Made by a program: the position numbers and the translations under genes
NCBI GenBank assembly: GCA_047619485.1
Contig: JBLHKE010000462.1
Span: 1-6,379, forward strand
Origin: JBLHKE01 sp047619485
GTDB taxonomy: Bacteria > Verrucomicrobiota > Verrucomicrobiia > Verrucomicrobiales > DEV007
Direction: 5' to 3'
Length of the DNA stretch: 6,379 nt
Notes under the pieces: model-generated
Told to the model about the DNA's origin: nothing
What the model saw: only the letters and a program-made list of their open reading frames with translations
The model's database searches: none
In this document: positions 1 to 5,598 of the stretch, piece after piece
How positions within the stretch are numbered: position 1 is the stretch's first letter
How the letters are laid out: every line of letters begins with the position of its first letter

Positions 1-2018
1 GTGACGAGCTGCATGTAATTCGTGTGCACGCGGCCAGTCTGCGGGTGAACGGAGGCTGGCAGGGCGTCCACGTAGGTGCTCTTGAGCTTGGTCGCCTCGC
101 GGTAATCCAAGATGTCTGCGACGATCTGGTGGTCGGGCGCGAGGGTCTGTAAGACCGTCTCATCCGTCTTGTATTGGCCGGTGGCGGTCTTCTTCGGCTT
201 CGCCACCAACTGCATCTCGTCGAACAAAATTTCGCCGAGCTGCTTCGGCGAGTTGAGATTGAACGGCTTCGGCGCCTGCTCGAGAATCTTCTTCTCTAGC
301 GCCTCGATGTCGGTCGCCAGCCGCTCGCCCATCTCTTTCAGCACCCCTTTGTCCAACGCGATCCCCTCGCGCTCCATTGCGATCAGGACCGGCAAGACCG
401 GTGCCTCGATCTCAAAAAACACTTTCTCCTGCCCGGTTTCTTTAAGCAACGGGCGCAACTTGTCGGCTAGCTGCCAGGTCACGTCAGCATCTTCCGCCGC
501 ATACTCCGCCATCTTCTTGAGATCGGTCGCCGGGGCGATGTCAAACATGCTCATCTGGCCGCTCTCCTCCTCTTTCTTGCCGATGATCTCAGTGATCGGG
601 ATCGGCGTGTAACCAAGCAACTTCTCCGCAAGCACATTCATGGTGTGCTTCTGCTCAGGCATCACCAAAATGTGCGCCAACATCGTATCAAAAAACGGAC
701 CAGCGACCTCCATCCCACACCACGCCAGAACACCGAGGTCGTATTTCAGATTGTGTCCGATTTTCTCAATGTCAGCCCGAGCAAACAATTCGCGGAATTC
801 TTCTAGCACCTCGATCGATTCTTTTCTGCCAGTCGGGAAAGCCACGTAGAAACCAGTGTGAGCTTTCCAGCTGAAAGCGATGCCGAGGATATCAGCAACC
901 TTCTCGTCGAGGTCTGTTGTCTCGATATCGAAGCAGAACGACTGCCGTTTCTCCAGCTCCGCAATCAGATCCGCGCGATCTGCCGGCTTCTCGATCAACG
1001 TGTATTTGTGCTTTACGTCCTTGATCGTTTTCAAAGAAGCTTGGACGCCCTCACTAGCTTCCTCCGACTCGAATCCGCGACCAGCTTTAAAGTCTTTACC
1101 AAAGTAGCGTTTACCGAGAGCGTTGAATTCAAACTCGATGATGATTTCCCTCAACTTCTCATCGTTGCGTCCGCCCATTTTAAAATCATCCCAGTCGAAC
1201 TCGATCGGCACGTCGAGAATGATTGTTGCCAGCCTCTTCGACAACAACCCCTGCTCGGCGAAATTGATCACGTTCTCCTTCTGCTTGCCCTTCAACTGAT
1301 CGGTATTCTTTATCAGCTCTTCGACACTGCCGTAGATCTTCATCAGCTTCTTCGCGGTCTTCTCGCCGATGCCTGGGATCCCAGGAATGTTGTCGCTGGC
1401 ATCTCCCCACAATCCAAGAATATCGATGACTTGCTCTGGCCTCTCGATTTCCCACCTTTCGAGAATTTCCTCGACACCCAAAATCTCAGCCTCGCCACCA
1501 CTCCGACCGGGCTTGTAGATCTTCGTCCGCGCAGTGACCAACTGGGCAAAGTCCTTGTCCGGCGTGACCATGTAAACCTCTATCTCCGAATCGATCTCCT
1601 CCGCGCGGCGCGCAAGGGTTCCAATAATGTCGTCCGCCTCGTAGCCGTCGAGTTGCAGAACCGGAATATTGAGAGCCTCCACCATGCGCTTCACGTTGGG
1701 GATCGCCTTGCGCAAGTCCTCGGGCATCTCGTCCCGCTGCGCTTTGTATTCGGGGAAAATCCGGTGCCGCTCGGTAGGTGCGGAGGTATCGAAGACCACT
1801 GCTAGGTGTGAGGGTTTGAACTTTTTCAGCAGATCGTTCAAGGTATTGGTGAACCCGAGCAGCGCCGAGGCATTTTCCCCTTTCGAGGTCATCACCGGCG
1901 TGCGCATAAAGGCGAAATGGGAGCGGTAGACGAGCGCCATGCCGTCTAGCAGGAACAGCTTGCGCGGCTGCTGCTCTTCTTTTTTCGCGGACTTTTTTTC
2001 TGTGGATTTCTTGGCCAT
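1..2018 (-). CDS. polA: DNA polymerase I, N-terminal 672 residues (3' end beyond window)
   Basis: Repair and Okazaki-fragment polymerase of the cytoplasm, removing RNA primers and filling gaps. Seen: the 5' nuclease domain spans about residues 20-310 with its metal-binding acids D25, EADD (D129, D130), PDKD (D154, D156) and GDASDN (D206, D209), followed by a helix-hairpin-helix PGIPGIGEKTA. The 3'-5' exonuclease spans about 340-530 and keeps every catalytic residue: D364 and E366 in FDIETT, D427 in NLKYD, Y506 and D510 in YAAED. Proofreading is therefore probably active, unlike in Taq polymerase. The polymerase thumb follows, and the window ends just before the TGRLSS motif, so motifs A-C are not visible. 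Start: ATG at 2018 precedes a lysine-rich head of about 20 residues that E. coli PolA (928 aa) lacks; the next Met (27) lies beyond catalytic D25. No clear ribosome-binding site. No frameshift or internal stop seen. Divergent from the gene at 2114. Confidence 0.97.
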   Translation of the reverse strand, partial: MAKKSTEKKSAKKEEQQPRKLFLLDGMALVYRSHFAFMRTPVMTSKGENASALLGFTNTLNDLLKKFKPSHLAVVFDTSAPTERHRIFPEYKAQRDEMPEDLRKAIPNVKRMVEALNIPVLQLDGYEADDIIGTLARRAEEIDSEIEVYMVTPDKDFAQLVTARTKIYKPGRSGGEAEILGVEEILERWEIERPEQVIDILGLWGDASDNIPGIPGIGEKTAKKLMKIYGSVEELIKNTDQLKGKQKENVINFAEQGLLSKRLATIILDVPIEFDWDDFKMGGRNDEKLREIIIEFEFNALGKRYFGKDFKAGRGFESEEASEGVQASLKTIKDVKHKYTLIEKPADRADLIAELEKRQSFCFDIETTDLDEKVADILGIAFSWKAHTGFYVAFPTGRKESIEVLEEFRELFARADIEKIGHNLKYDLGVLAWCGMEVAGPFFDTMLAHILVMPEQKHTMNVLAEKLLGYTPIPITEIIGKKEEESGQMSMFDIAPATDLKKMAEYAAEDADVTWQLADKLRPLLKETGQEKVFFEIEAPVLPVLIAMEREGIALDKGVLKEMGERLATDIEALEKKILEQAPKPFNLNSPKQLGEILFDEMQLVAKPKKTATGQYKTDETVLQTLAPDHQIVADILDYREATKLKSTYVDALPASVHPQTGRVHTNYMQLV

Positions 2019-2113
2019 TGGAGAGCCGGATTCTAGGGGCGCTAGCGAACTGATGAAAGCGCCAAAAGCAGGATGTCTCTTGAAATCGGGCGTAGCGGGT
2101 TCATGATGGCCGG
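2019..2113. promoter_or_regulatory. Divergent intergenic region between polA and the anchored-protein gene
   Basis: This 95-bp gap must hold the promoters of both flanking genes. Seen: a minus-strand TAGAAT (2030-2035), five of six matches to a sigma70 -10 box, only 11 bp from the polA ATG; if real it would give a nearly leaderless mRNA, which fits the missing ribosome-binding site. No good -35 lies 16-18 bp away. A perfect 6-bp inverted repeat, GGCGCT (2038-2043) and AGCGCC (2058-2063) with a 14-nt loop, could be an operator. On the plus strand TTGAAA (2080-2085) resembles a -35 but has no convincing -10. These are candidate sites only. Confidence 0.3.
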
Positions 2114-3079
2114 ATGAAATGGTTCCTACTCCTCATGATGGCCGCCGCCGCTGGCGCGATTTTTTACTTCCGTGACGAGATCACCGGCAAGTTTCACGAA
2201 GCCACCGGGACAGACAAGGCCCCAACAAAGGAGGAAGTCGTCGCCACCGGAGAAGAACCGGTCGGCTCGAACCGTCCTAGCAAATCGACCACCGCAGGCG
2301 GGGCAACGAAAAACCCGGGGATGAAGAAGCCACCCGAGACACCGGTCAACCCACACCTTGATCCAGAGGACAGCGAGATCGCGAAGCGCTATCCGATGCC
2401 AAAGTTCAAGAGCATCGACCACGCGGTGGGCAACTGGAACGCGATTCCACCCTCTGCTTTTCCACGTCAAATCACCCTAAAGAAGCCAGTCAAGATCGTG
2501 CTCGCTGGTGGCGTCGGAAGCGCCACCATCCCAGCCAACTCCAAAGTCTTCGCTCTCGGTGCCCGCGGCGGTGTCGTCACCGTCGGTCGGACGAATACAG
2601 CCAGCGCCCGTGGCCAGGTTGGCATCAATGATACCAATTTTAAAGAGATTCTGTCCACGGAGTTCAACGCGTGGAAAAAGAACCAAGAGCAGATCGTTCT
2701 CAACAAGCGCGAGCGCTACCGCAACGTGATGGCGCAGACCAAGGCGGCTAAGACGAGCACCCCGTCACGCAACGAATCAGGGCAGCTAGCTAACGAGAAA
2801 GAACTCGGCAAAAAGCCGGCGCAGAATTCCGACGGCAGCGTGCCGCTGATGCTTGCGAGTCTGAAGCGCAAGGACGTGACCGAGATCAAGCCTGACATCA
2901 TCTCGAGCTGGGGCCCAGTTATCCGTGAGGAGGTCGACGGCGAGGCCTACTGGACCTCCACGGTCGGTTACATCACGGTTAGCATGTTCGGCGAGCTCAA
3001 CACCGAAGCCCAGGCGCTGATGCGCAACGAGAAAGTGATCCGCTGGATCTACACGGGCTCCGGGGATTCGGTGCCATAG
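2114..3079 (+). CDS. Membrane-anchored cysteine-free protein of unknown function
   Basis: I do not recognise this 321-residue protein. Seen: residues 3-19 form one hydrophobic segment (WFLLLMMAAAAGAIFYF) followed by charged residues and no clear signal-peptidase site, so it is probably an N-terminal anchor with the rest outside the cytoplasm. Residues 30-85 are a low-complexity linker rich in Lys, Pro, Thr and Gly. Residues 118-180 alternate short beta-like stretches (VKIVLAGG, ATIPANSKVFAL, GVVTVGR), suggesting a small SH3-like barrel. Residues 182-215 are basic and probably helical; 215-240 are polar and probably disordered. The C-terminal part (241-318) includes WGPVIREEVDGEAYWTSTV and looks folded, with several Trp and Tyr. 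There is no cysteine. The ATG at 2114 fits the anchor; the ribosome-binding site is poor, and a tiny ATG frame at 2103 ends in TGA overlapping this ATG. It converges with the VKOR-fusion gene 9 bp away. Real gene: confident. Domain reading: inference. Confidence 0.85.
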   Translation: MKWFLLLMMAAAAGAIFYFRDEITGKFHEATGTDKAPTKEEVVATGEEPVGSNRPSKSTTAGGATKNPGMKKPPETPVNPHLDPEDSEIAKRYPMPKFKSIDHAVGNWNAIPPSAFPRQITLKKPVKIVLAGGVGSATIPANSKVFALGARGGVVTVGRTNTASARGQVGINDTNFKEILSTEFNAWKKNQEQIVLNKRERYRNVMAQTKAAKTSTPSRNESGQLANEKELGKKPAQNSDGSVPLMLASLKRKDVTEIKPDIISSWGPVIREEVDGEAYWTSTVGYITVSMFGELNTEAQALMRNEKVIRWIYTGSGDSVP

Positions 3080-3088
3080 GAGGAACGG

Positions 3089-4261
3089 TTAGTTCTGCCG
3101 CTTCAGACCGAGCTGTTTCTCCATCGTGTTGAACAACTCGAACTCGCTGCTGGCTCCACCGTCAGTGAGATTACCATTGCTCCACACCATCTTCGGCATC
3201 GCCATTCGCCCGGTTTTTTCTTTGAGAAAATTCCAGATCTTGGTGGCGTGCTCCAGCTTGGTTCCAACCGATTTCTGCGCGAGGGCTTCATCAAGTATCT
3301 CTTTGCCGACCAGCTCTTCCGCTTTCGCGCGAGCCGCATCGGCGGTCGGAGGAAAGCGGGCGCTGCCGCTCTCGATCATCCAGTGGTCATACTCGTGGAA
3401 CTTCTCTTGGTCGATCCCCCACATCGCGAGCCCGATCTGCGCGAACAGGCAGGCATCGCGGTGGTCCGGCATCGGCTCCTTGATATGCCGGTTGCAATCT
3501 GGGTTCAGCGGCACCGGTAGCATCACGACCAGGTAGTTGTCCTTCCCAAAGCGTTCCTCAGCGCGCGAGAGGTAGCCGTGGACACGGCGGCAGCTCGTGC
3601 AGGTGTAGTCGAACAGCAGCACCATGCGCTTGCTCGATTGCGGATTGCCGCGGTATGGAAAATGCCCGATGTCGATCGAAAGGCCACCGATGTCGACGAT
3701 TTCGCCACTGCTGGTCATGCCCGCAGACCCAAGATTTGAGGTAGCGGTCGTCTTCTGCGGCAAGAGACTCTGCCAGCCAACCATCAACGCCAGCGCCATG
3801 GCGGCTGCGGCCACCCCGAAAGGTTTGATTTCGCGCGGCAGCGATTTTAGTCCAAACAAGGTGCACAGCGAAGCAATCACGCCGACGACATGGGTCAGGC
3901 AGCACAACTTGCAGAAAGACTGGATAACGAAGAATTGCAGACAAACGAACCAAATCGCCGCGCCGATCACCATCAGCGAGCCGACGAAAAAGACCCCCTG
4001 CCAGAGTTCCGAGCGAGGTTTAAAAATCAACCCGTAGAGCAACACGAGGTAGGTGAACAGGGCCGGAGCTGAAACCGGGATCCCTGGGCTGAGATAGGCC
4101 CATGAACTCTTCAATACCAGGTCACAGGAGCGGCCACAGCCCGCGACTGGACCATTTTTAAGGGAACTCCAGAGCAGGTTGGTGGCGAGGATTGCCGCGA
4201 GCACAAAAAACGCAATTGCCAGCAGCCGCAGCCCCCCCTGATTCTTCCTAAATTGATTCAT
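3089..4261 (-). CDS. VKOR-thioredoxin fusion, disulfide bond formation protein
   Basis: A quinone-linked oxidase fused to its thiol partner, expected to make disulfides in exported proteins, as DsbB plus DsbA do. Seen in 390 residues: TM1 about 11-31; outer loop with C42 and C46 followed by CDLVLKSSWAYL, typical of bacterial VKOR; TM2 with S64 at its start; TM3 about 88-112; the CKLC redox centre C117/C120; TM4 about 121-138; TM5 about 147-165. A linker leads to a thioredoxin-fold domain (about 195-385) with active site CTSC (C221, C224) after the strand MVLLFDY and a probable cis-proline P356 in AMPKMVW. C256 and C271 may form an extra disulfide in the helical insert. Family knowledge: electrons pass from substrate to CTSC, loop cysteines, CKLC and quinone. 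The loop pair is C-x3-C, shorter than the usual x5 or so. The ATG at 4261 starts directly before TM1; the ribosome-binding site is weak. A run of seven C at 4232-4238 falls in codons 8-10. The direction of electron flow (oxidase or isomerase/reductase) cannot be proved from sequence. Confidence 0.92.
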   Translation of the reverse strand: MNQFRKNQGGLRLLAIAFFVLAAILATNLLWSSLKNGPVAGCGRSCDLVLKSSWAYLSPGIPVSAPALFTYLVLLYGLIFKPRSELWQGVFFVGSLMVIGAAIWFVCLQFFVIQSFCKLCCLTHVVGVIASLCTLFGLKSLPREIKPFGVAAAAMALALMVGWQSLLPQKTTATSNLGSAGMTSSGEIVDIGGLSIDIGHFPYRGNPQSSKRMVLLFDYTCTSCRRVHGYLSRAEERFGKDNYLVVMLPVPLNPDCNRHIKEPMPDHRDACLFAQIGLAMWGIDQEKFHEYDHWMIESGSARFPPTADAARAKAEELVGKEILDEALAQKSVGTKLEHATKIWNFLKEKTGRMAMPKMVWSNGNLTDGGASSEFELFNTMEKQLGLKRQN

Positions 4262-4298
4262 ACTACTTTGTTAGCACGACACTGCGGAGCTTGGCTAG

Positions 4299-4327
4299 GC
4301 TTTATCATCAAGCTAAGGGGTTGTCAG
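4299..4327 (-). promoter_or_regulatory. Candidate promoter of the VKOR-fusion gene
   Basis: On the minus strand CTGACA (4322-4327, five of six matches to TTGACA) lies 17 bp from TAAAGC (4299-4304, three of six matches to TATAAT); GATAAA (4301-4306) is a better -10 match but at 15 bp. Transcription would start about 30 bp before the ATG at 4261. The -35 lies inside the end of the inverted repeat at 4311-4479. This rests on E. coli consensus, which may not hold in this organism. Confidence 0.25.
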
Positions 4328-4479
4328 GAAATAAGTCATACAAAGACGCGCAGGAATTTTAGCCAGCACCAAGGCAGATTTCAGCGATTATAGCGGGCTA
4401 TTTGAGTTGGAAGCTAACGTGGGTGATAGCCAAAATAACCAGCAGATTGTAGGAGTTATTTACTGACAAGCCCTAAGCT
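4311..4479. repeat. Degenerate 169-bp palindrome, MITE-like
   Basis: The two halves are imperfect reverse complements. The outer 33 bases of the left arm (4311-4343, beginning AGCTAAGGGGTTGTCAGG) match the reverse complement of 4447-4479 at 28 of 33 positions without a gap. Further in, 4350-4370 matches the reverse complement of 4422-4443 at 16 of 21 positions with one gap, and the centre is TAGCGGGCTA (4391-4400), so almost the whole element can fold into one long hairpin. If the inverted ends begin at GGG (4318) and stop at CCC (4473), they are flanked by TAAG on both sides (4314-4317, 4474-4477), a possible 4-bp target duplication. No open reading frame of note lies inside. This resembles a non-autonomous element derived from the ends of an insertion sequence; its IS family is not recognised. 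It lies between two minus-strand genes and may also end transcription of the ABC gene. Confidence 0.65.
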
Positions 4480-4488
4480 CAGTCGGTG

Positions 4489-5292
4489 CTAATGTAGCTC
4501 GCTTGATATTTTGGGAATCGCCGCCAACAAGCGCTGGGTGTATTCGTGCTGCGGATCCGCCATGAGCGTGTCAGCCTCACCAAACTCGACGATTTTACCG
4601 AAATACATCACCGCGATCCGGTCGGAGATGTAGTGCACGACAGAGAGATCGTGCGAGATGAAGATCATCGTCAGGTCGAGCTCGCGCACCAACTTTTTCA
4701 GCAGATTCAAGATCTGCGACTGGATCGAAACATCCAATGCCGAGACCGGCTCGTCGGCAATGATCAGCTTTGGCTCCGGCGCGAGCGCACGCGCGATGGC
4801 GATCCGCTGGCGCTGGCCGCCGGAAAACTCATGTGGGTACTTTTTCATGAACGCCGGGTCGAGGCCGACGGTGCGCATCAATTCGGCGATGCGGCGATCG
4901 AGATCGGCTCCCTTCGACGATGGGTGACGGGTGCGAATTGCCTCGGCGAGGGTGCTCGAGACCGTCATGCGCGGATTGAGCGATGCGTAGGGATCCTGAA
5001 AAATCATCTGGAAATCGATGCGCCGCTGCCGCACCTGCTCGCCGCTCAGCTCCGAGATATTGACCCCGTCGAGCACCACTGATCCAGCCGAAGCCGGGAT
5101 CAGTTGCATGATGGTGCGGGACAAAGTCGATTTCCCACATCCCGACTCGCCCACCAGTCCGAGGATTTCGCCTTTTTCAATCTGCAGGTCAATCCCATCG
5201 ACCGCCTTGACGGTGTCCACCTGCTTTTTGAACAAGATGCCTTCTTTGACGGGAAAGTGCTTTGCCAAGCCTTTGATTTCGAGAAATGCCAT
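4489..5292 (-). CDS. ABC transporter ATP-binding protein, OppF/DppF-like
   Basis: Cytoplasmic ATPase subunit that powers import of peptides, or of nickel or another substrate in related systems. All nucleotide-binding motifs are present in 267 residues: Walker A GESGCGKST (48-56), Q-loop Q99 in FQDPYASLNPR, signature FSGGQRQR (156-163), Walker B LIIADE (176-181), D-loop SALD (184-187) and H-loop H214 in ISHDL. The FQDPYASLNPR and HEYTQRLLAAIP (249-260) stretches are typical of the OppD/OppF group. The protein stops soon after HEYTQ, without the Cys-containing tail of about 50-60 residues found in long OppF; short members such as SapF and NikE are about this size, so this can be natural. The ATG at 5292 gives the expected N-terminus; only a weak GAG precedes it. 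No permease, binding protein or OppD partner lies in the window, so the substrate is unknown. The stop at 4489 is about 10-15 bp from the palindromic repeat. The set OppF, DppF, SapF and NikE cannot be told apart here. Confidence 0.95.
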   Translation of the reverse strand: MAFLEIKGLAKHFPVKEGILFKKQVDTVKAVDGIDLQIEKGEILGLVGESGCGKSTLSRTIMQLIPASAGSVVLDGVNISELSGEQVRQRRIDFQMIFQDPYASLNPRMTVSSTLAEAIRTRHPSSKGADLDRRIAELMRTVGLDPAFMKKYPHEFSGGQRQRIAIARALAPEPKLIIADEPVSALDVSIQSQILNLLKKLVRELDLTMIFISHDLSVVHYISDRIAVMYFGKIVEFGEADTLMADPQHEYTQRLLAAIPKISSELH

Positions 5293-5344
5293 GGCTCAAA
5301 CTATGGGTGAAAAGCACCGTCGGCACAACCAGATTCGGGCGCTC

Positions 5345-5455
5345 CTAGCTTGCGAAAAACCTCATCGGCTTCACCCAGCTCGCCTCGCTGCCGACGTCGA
5401 ACCACCGCCCCTAGATCGGGTTGGCGTAGGTCGGCACGCGATCGTCCAACCAGCG
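5345..5455 (-). pseudogene. Possible coding relic with an internal TAG
   Basis: Read on the minus strand, the frame gives RWLDDRVPTYANPI, a TAG at 5411-5413, then GRWFDVGSEASWVKPM and a few residues to a TAG at 5345-5347. Leaving out both stops, 32 of 35 codons end in G or C against 18 and 19 of 35 at the first and second positions, counted by hand. This three-base pattern is what coding DNA in a GC-rich genome shows. The bias fades upstream of 5455, and there is no good start codon. I do not recognise the product. It may be the tail of a gene lost by deletion, or chance in a GC-rich spacer. Confidence 0.25.
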
Positions 5456-5555
5456 ACTCGACTGACTAGATTCAGCTCCATACGAACAAAACTGCACCAC
5501 ACGAGCCCGTTCGTGCAAGCGATTTGCAGAACCACTTTCCCTGCCCCACGGTGGA

Positions 5556-5569
5556 TGCTATCCTTGACA
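5556..5569 (+). promoter_or_regulatory. Candidate promoter elements of the PDZ gene
   Basis: TGCTATCCT (5556-5564) fits an extended -10 box (TG-n-TATCCT) and would start a message near 5571 with a leader of about 28 nt that includes the AGGAG site. No -35 box stands at the right distance. A perfect TTGACA overlaps it at 5564-5569, but 17 bp later there is only GTTATC, and use of it would start the message at the ATG itself and lose the ribosome-binding site. The first reading is preferred, weakly. Confidence 0.22.
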
Positions 5570-5582
5570 CCCGACCTCCGCT

Positions 5583-5587
5583 AGGAG
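5583..5587 (+). promoter_or_regulatory. Ribosome-binding site deciding the PDZ gene start
   Basis: AGGAG lies 11 nt before the ATG at 5599. This is the best Shine-Dalgarno match before any complete gene in the window, although the spacer is a little long. It favours the ATG at 5599 over an upstream TTG at 5524, which would add 25 residues in front of a signal peptide. Confidence 0.55.
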
Positions 5588-5598
5588 TTATCAAAAAG

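Larger units (their letters stand above)
5293..5598. other. 306-bp gap between the divergent ABC and PDZ genes
   Basis: No complete gene is supported here. The right part holds the likely promoter and ribosome-binding site of the PDZ gene. The left-middle part (5345-5455) has a coding-like minus-strand frame broken by TAG, listed separately. A plus-strand frame that crosses the region from 5018 to 5584 is antisense to the ABC gene and has no protein-like features. No promoter for the ABC gene was found with confidence. Confidence 0.5.

Noticed and set aside
112..612. Plus-strand open frame of 166 codons
   Set aside because: Serine-rich antisense shadow of the polA exonuclease and thumb region.
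858..1805. Long plus-strand open frame of 315 codons
   Set aside because: It is codon-aligned antisense to polA, whose motifs are unmistakable; its translation has no domain-like features and no ribosome-binding site.
4262..4488. CRISPR array or tRNA in the gap
   Set aside because: There is one inverted pair rather than regularly spaced direct repeats, and no cloverleaf or TTC-loop pattern was seen.
4546..5082. Plus-strand frame of 178 codons opposite the ABC gene
   Set aside because: Shadow of a gene with complete Walker A, signature and Walker B motifs on the other strand.
5018..5584. Plus-strand open frame of 188 codons across the ABC gene start and the spacer
   Set aside because: More than half is antisense to the ABC ATPase; the rest is basic and proline-rich with no recognisable features. 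It is open by chance.
5564..5592. Perfect TTGACA as the -35 of the PDZ gene
   Set aside because: The sequence 17-18 bp on (GTTATC/TTATCA) is a poor -10, and the message would begin at the ATG, excluding the ribosome-binding site.
5524..5598. Upstream TTG start for the PDZ protein
   Set aside because: It would put 25 residues in front of a good signal peptide; ATG at 5599 has AGGAG upstream.
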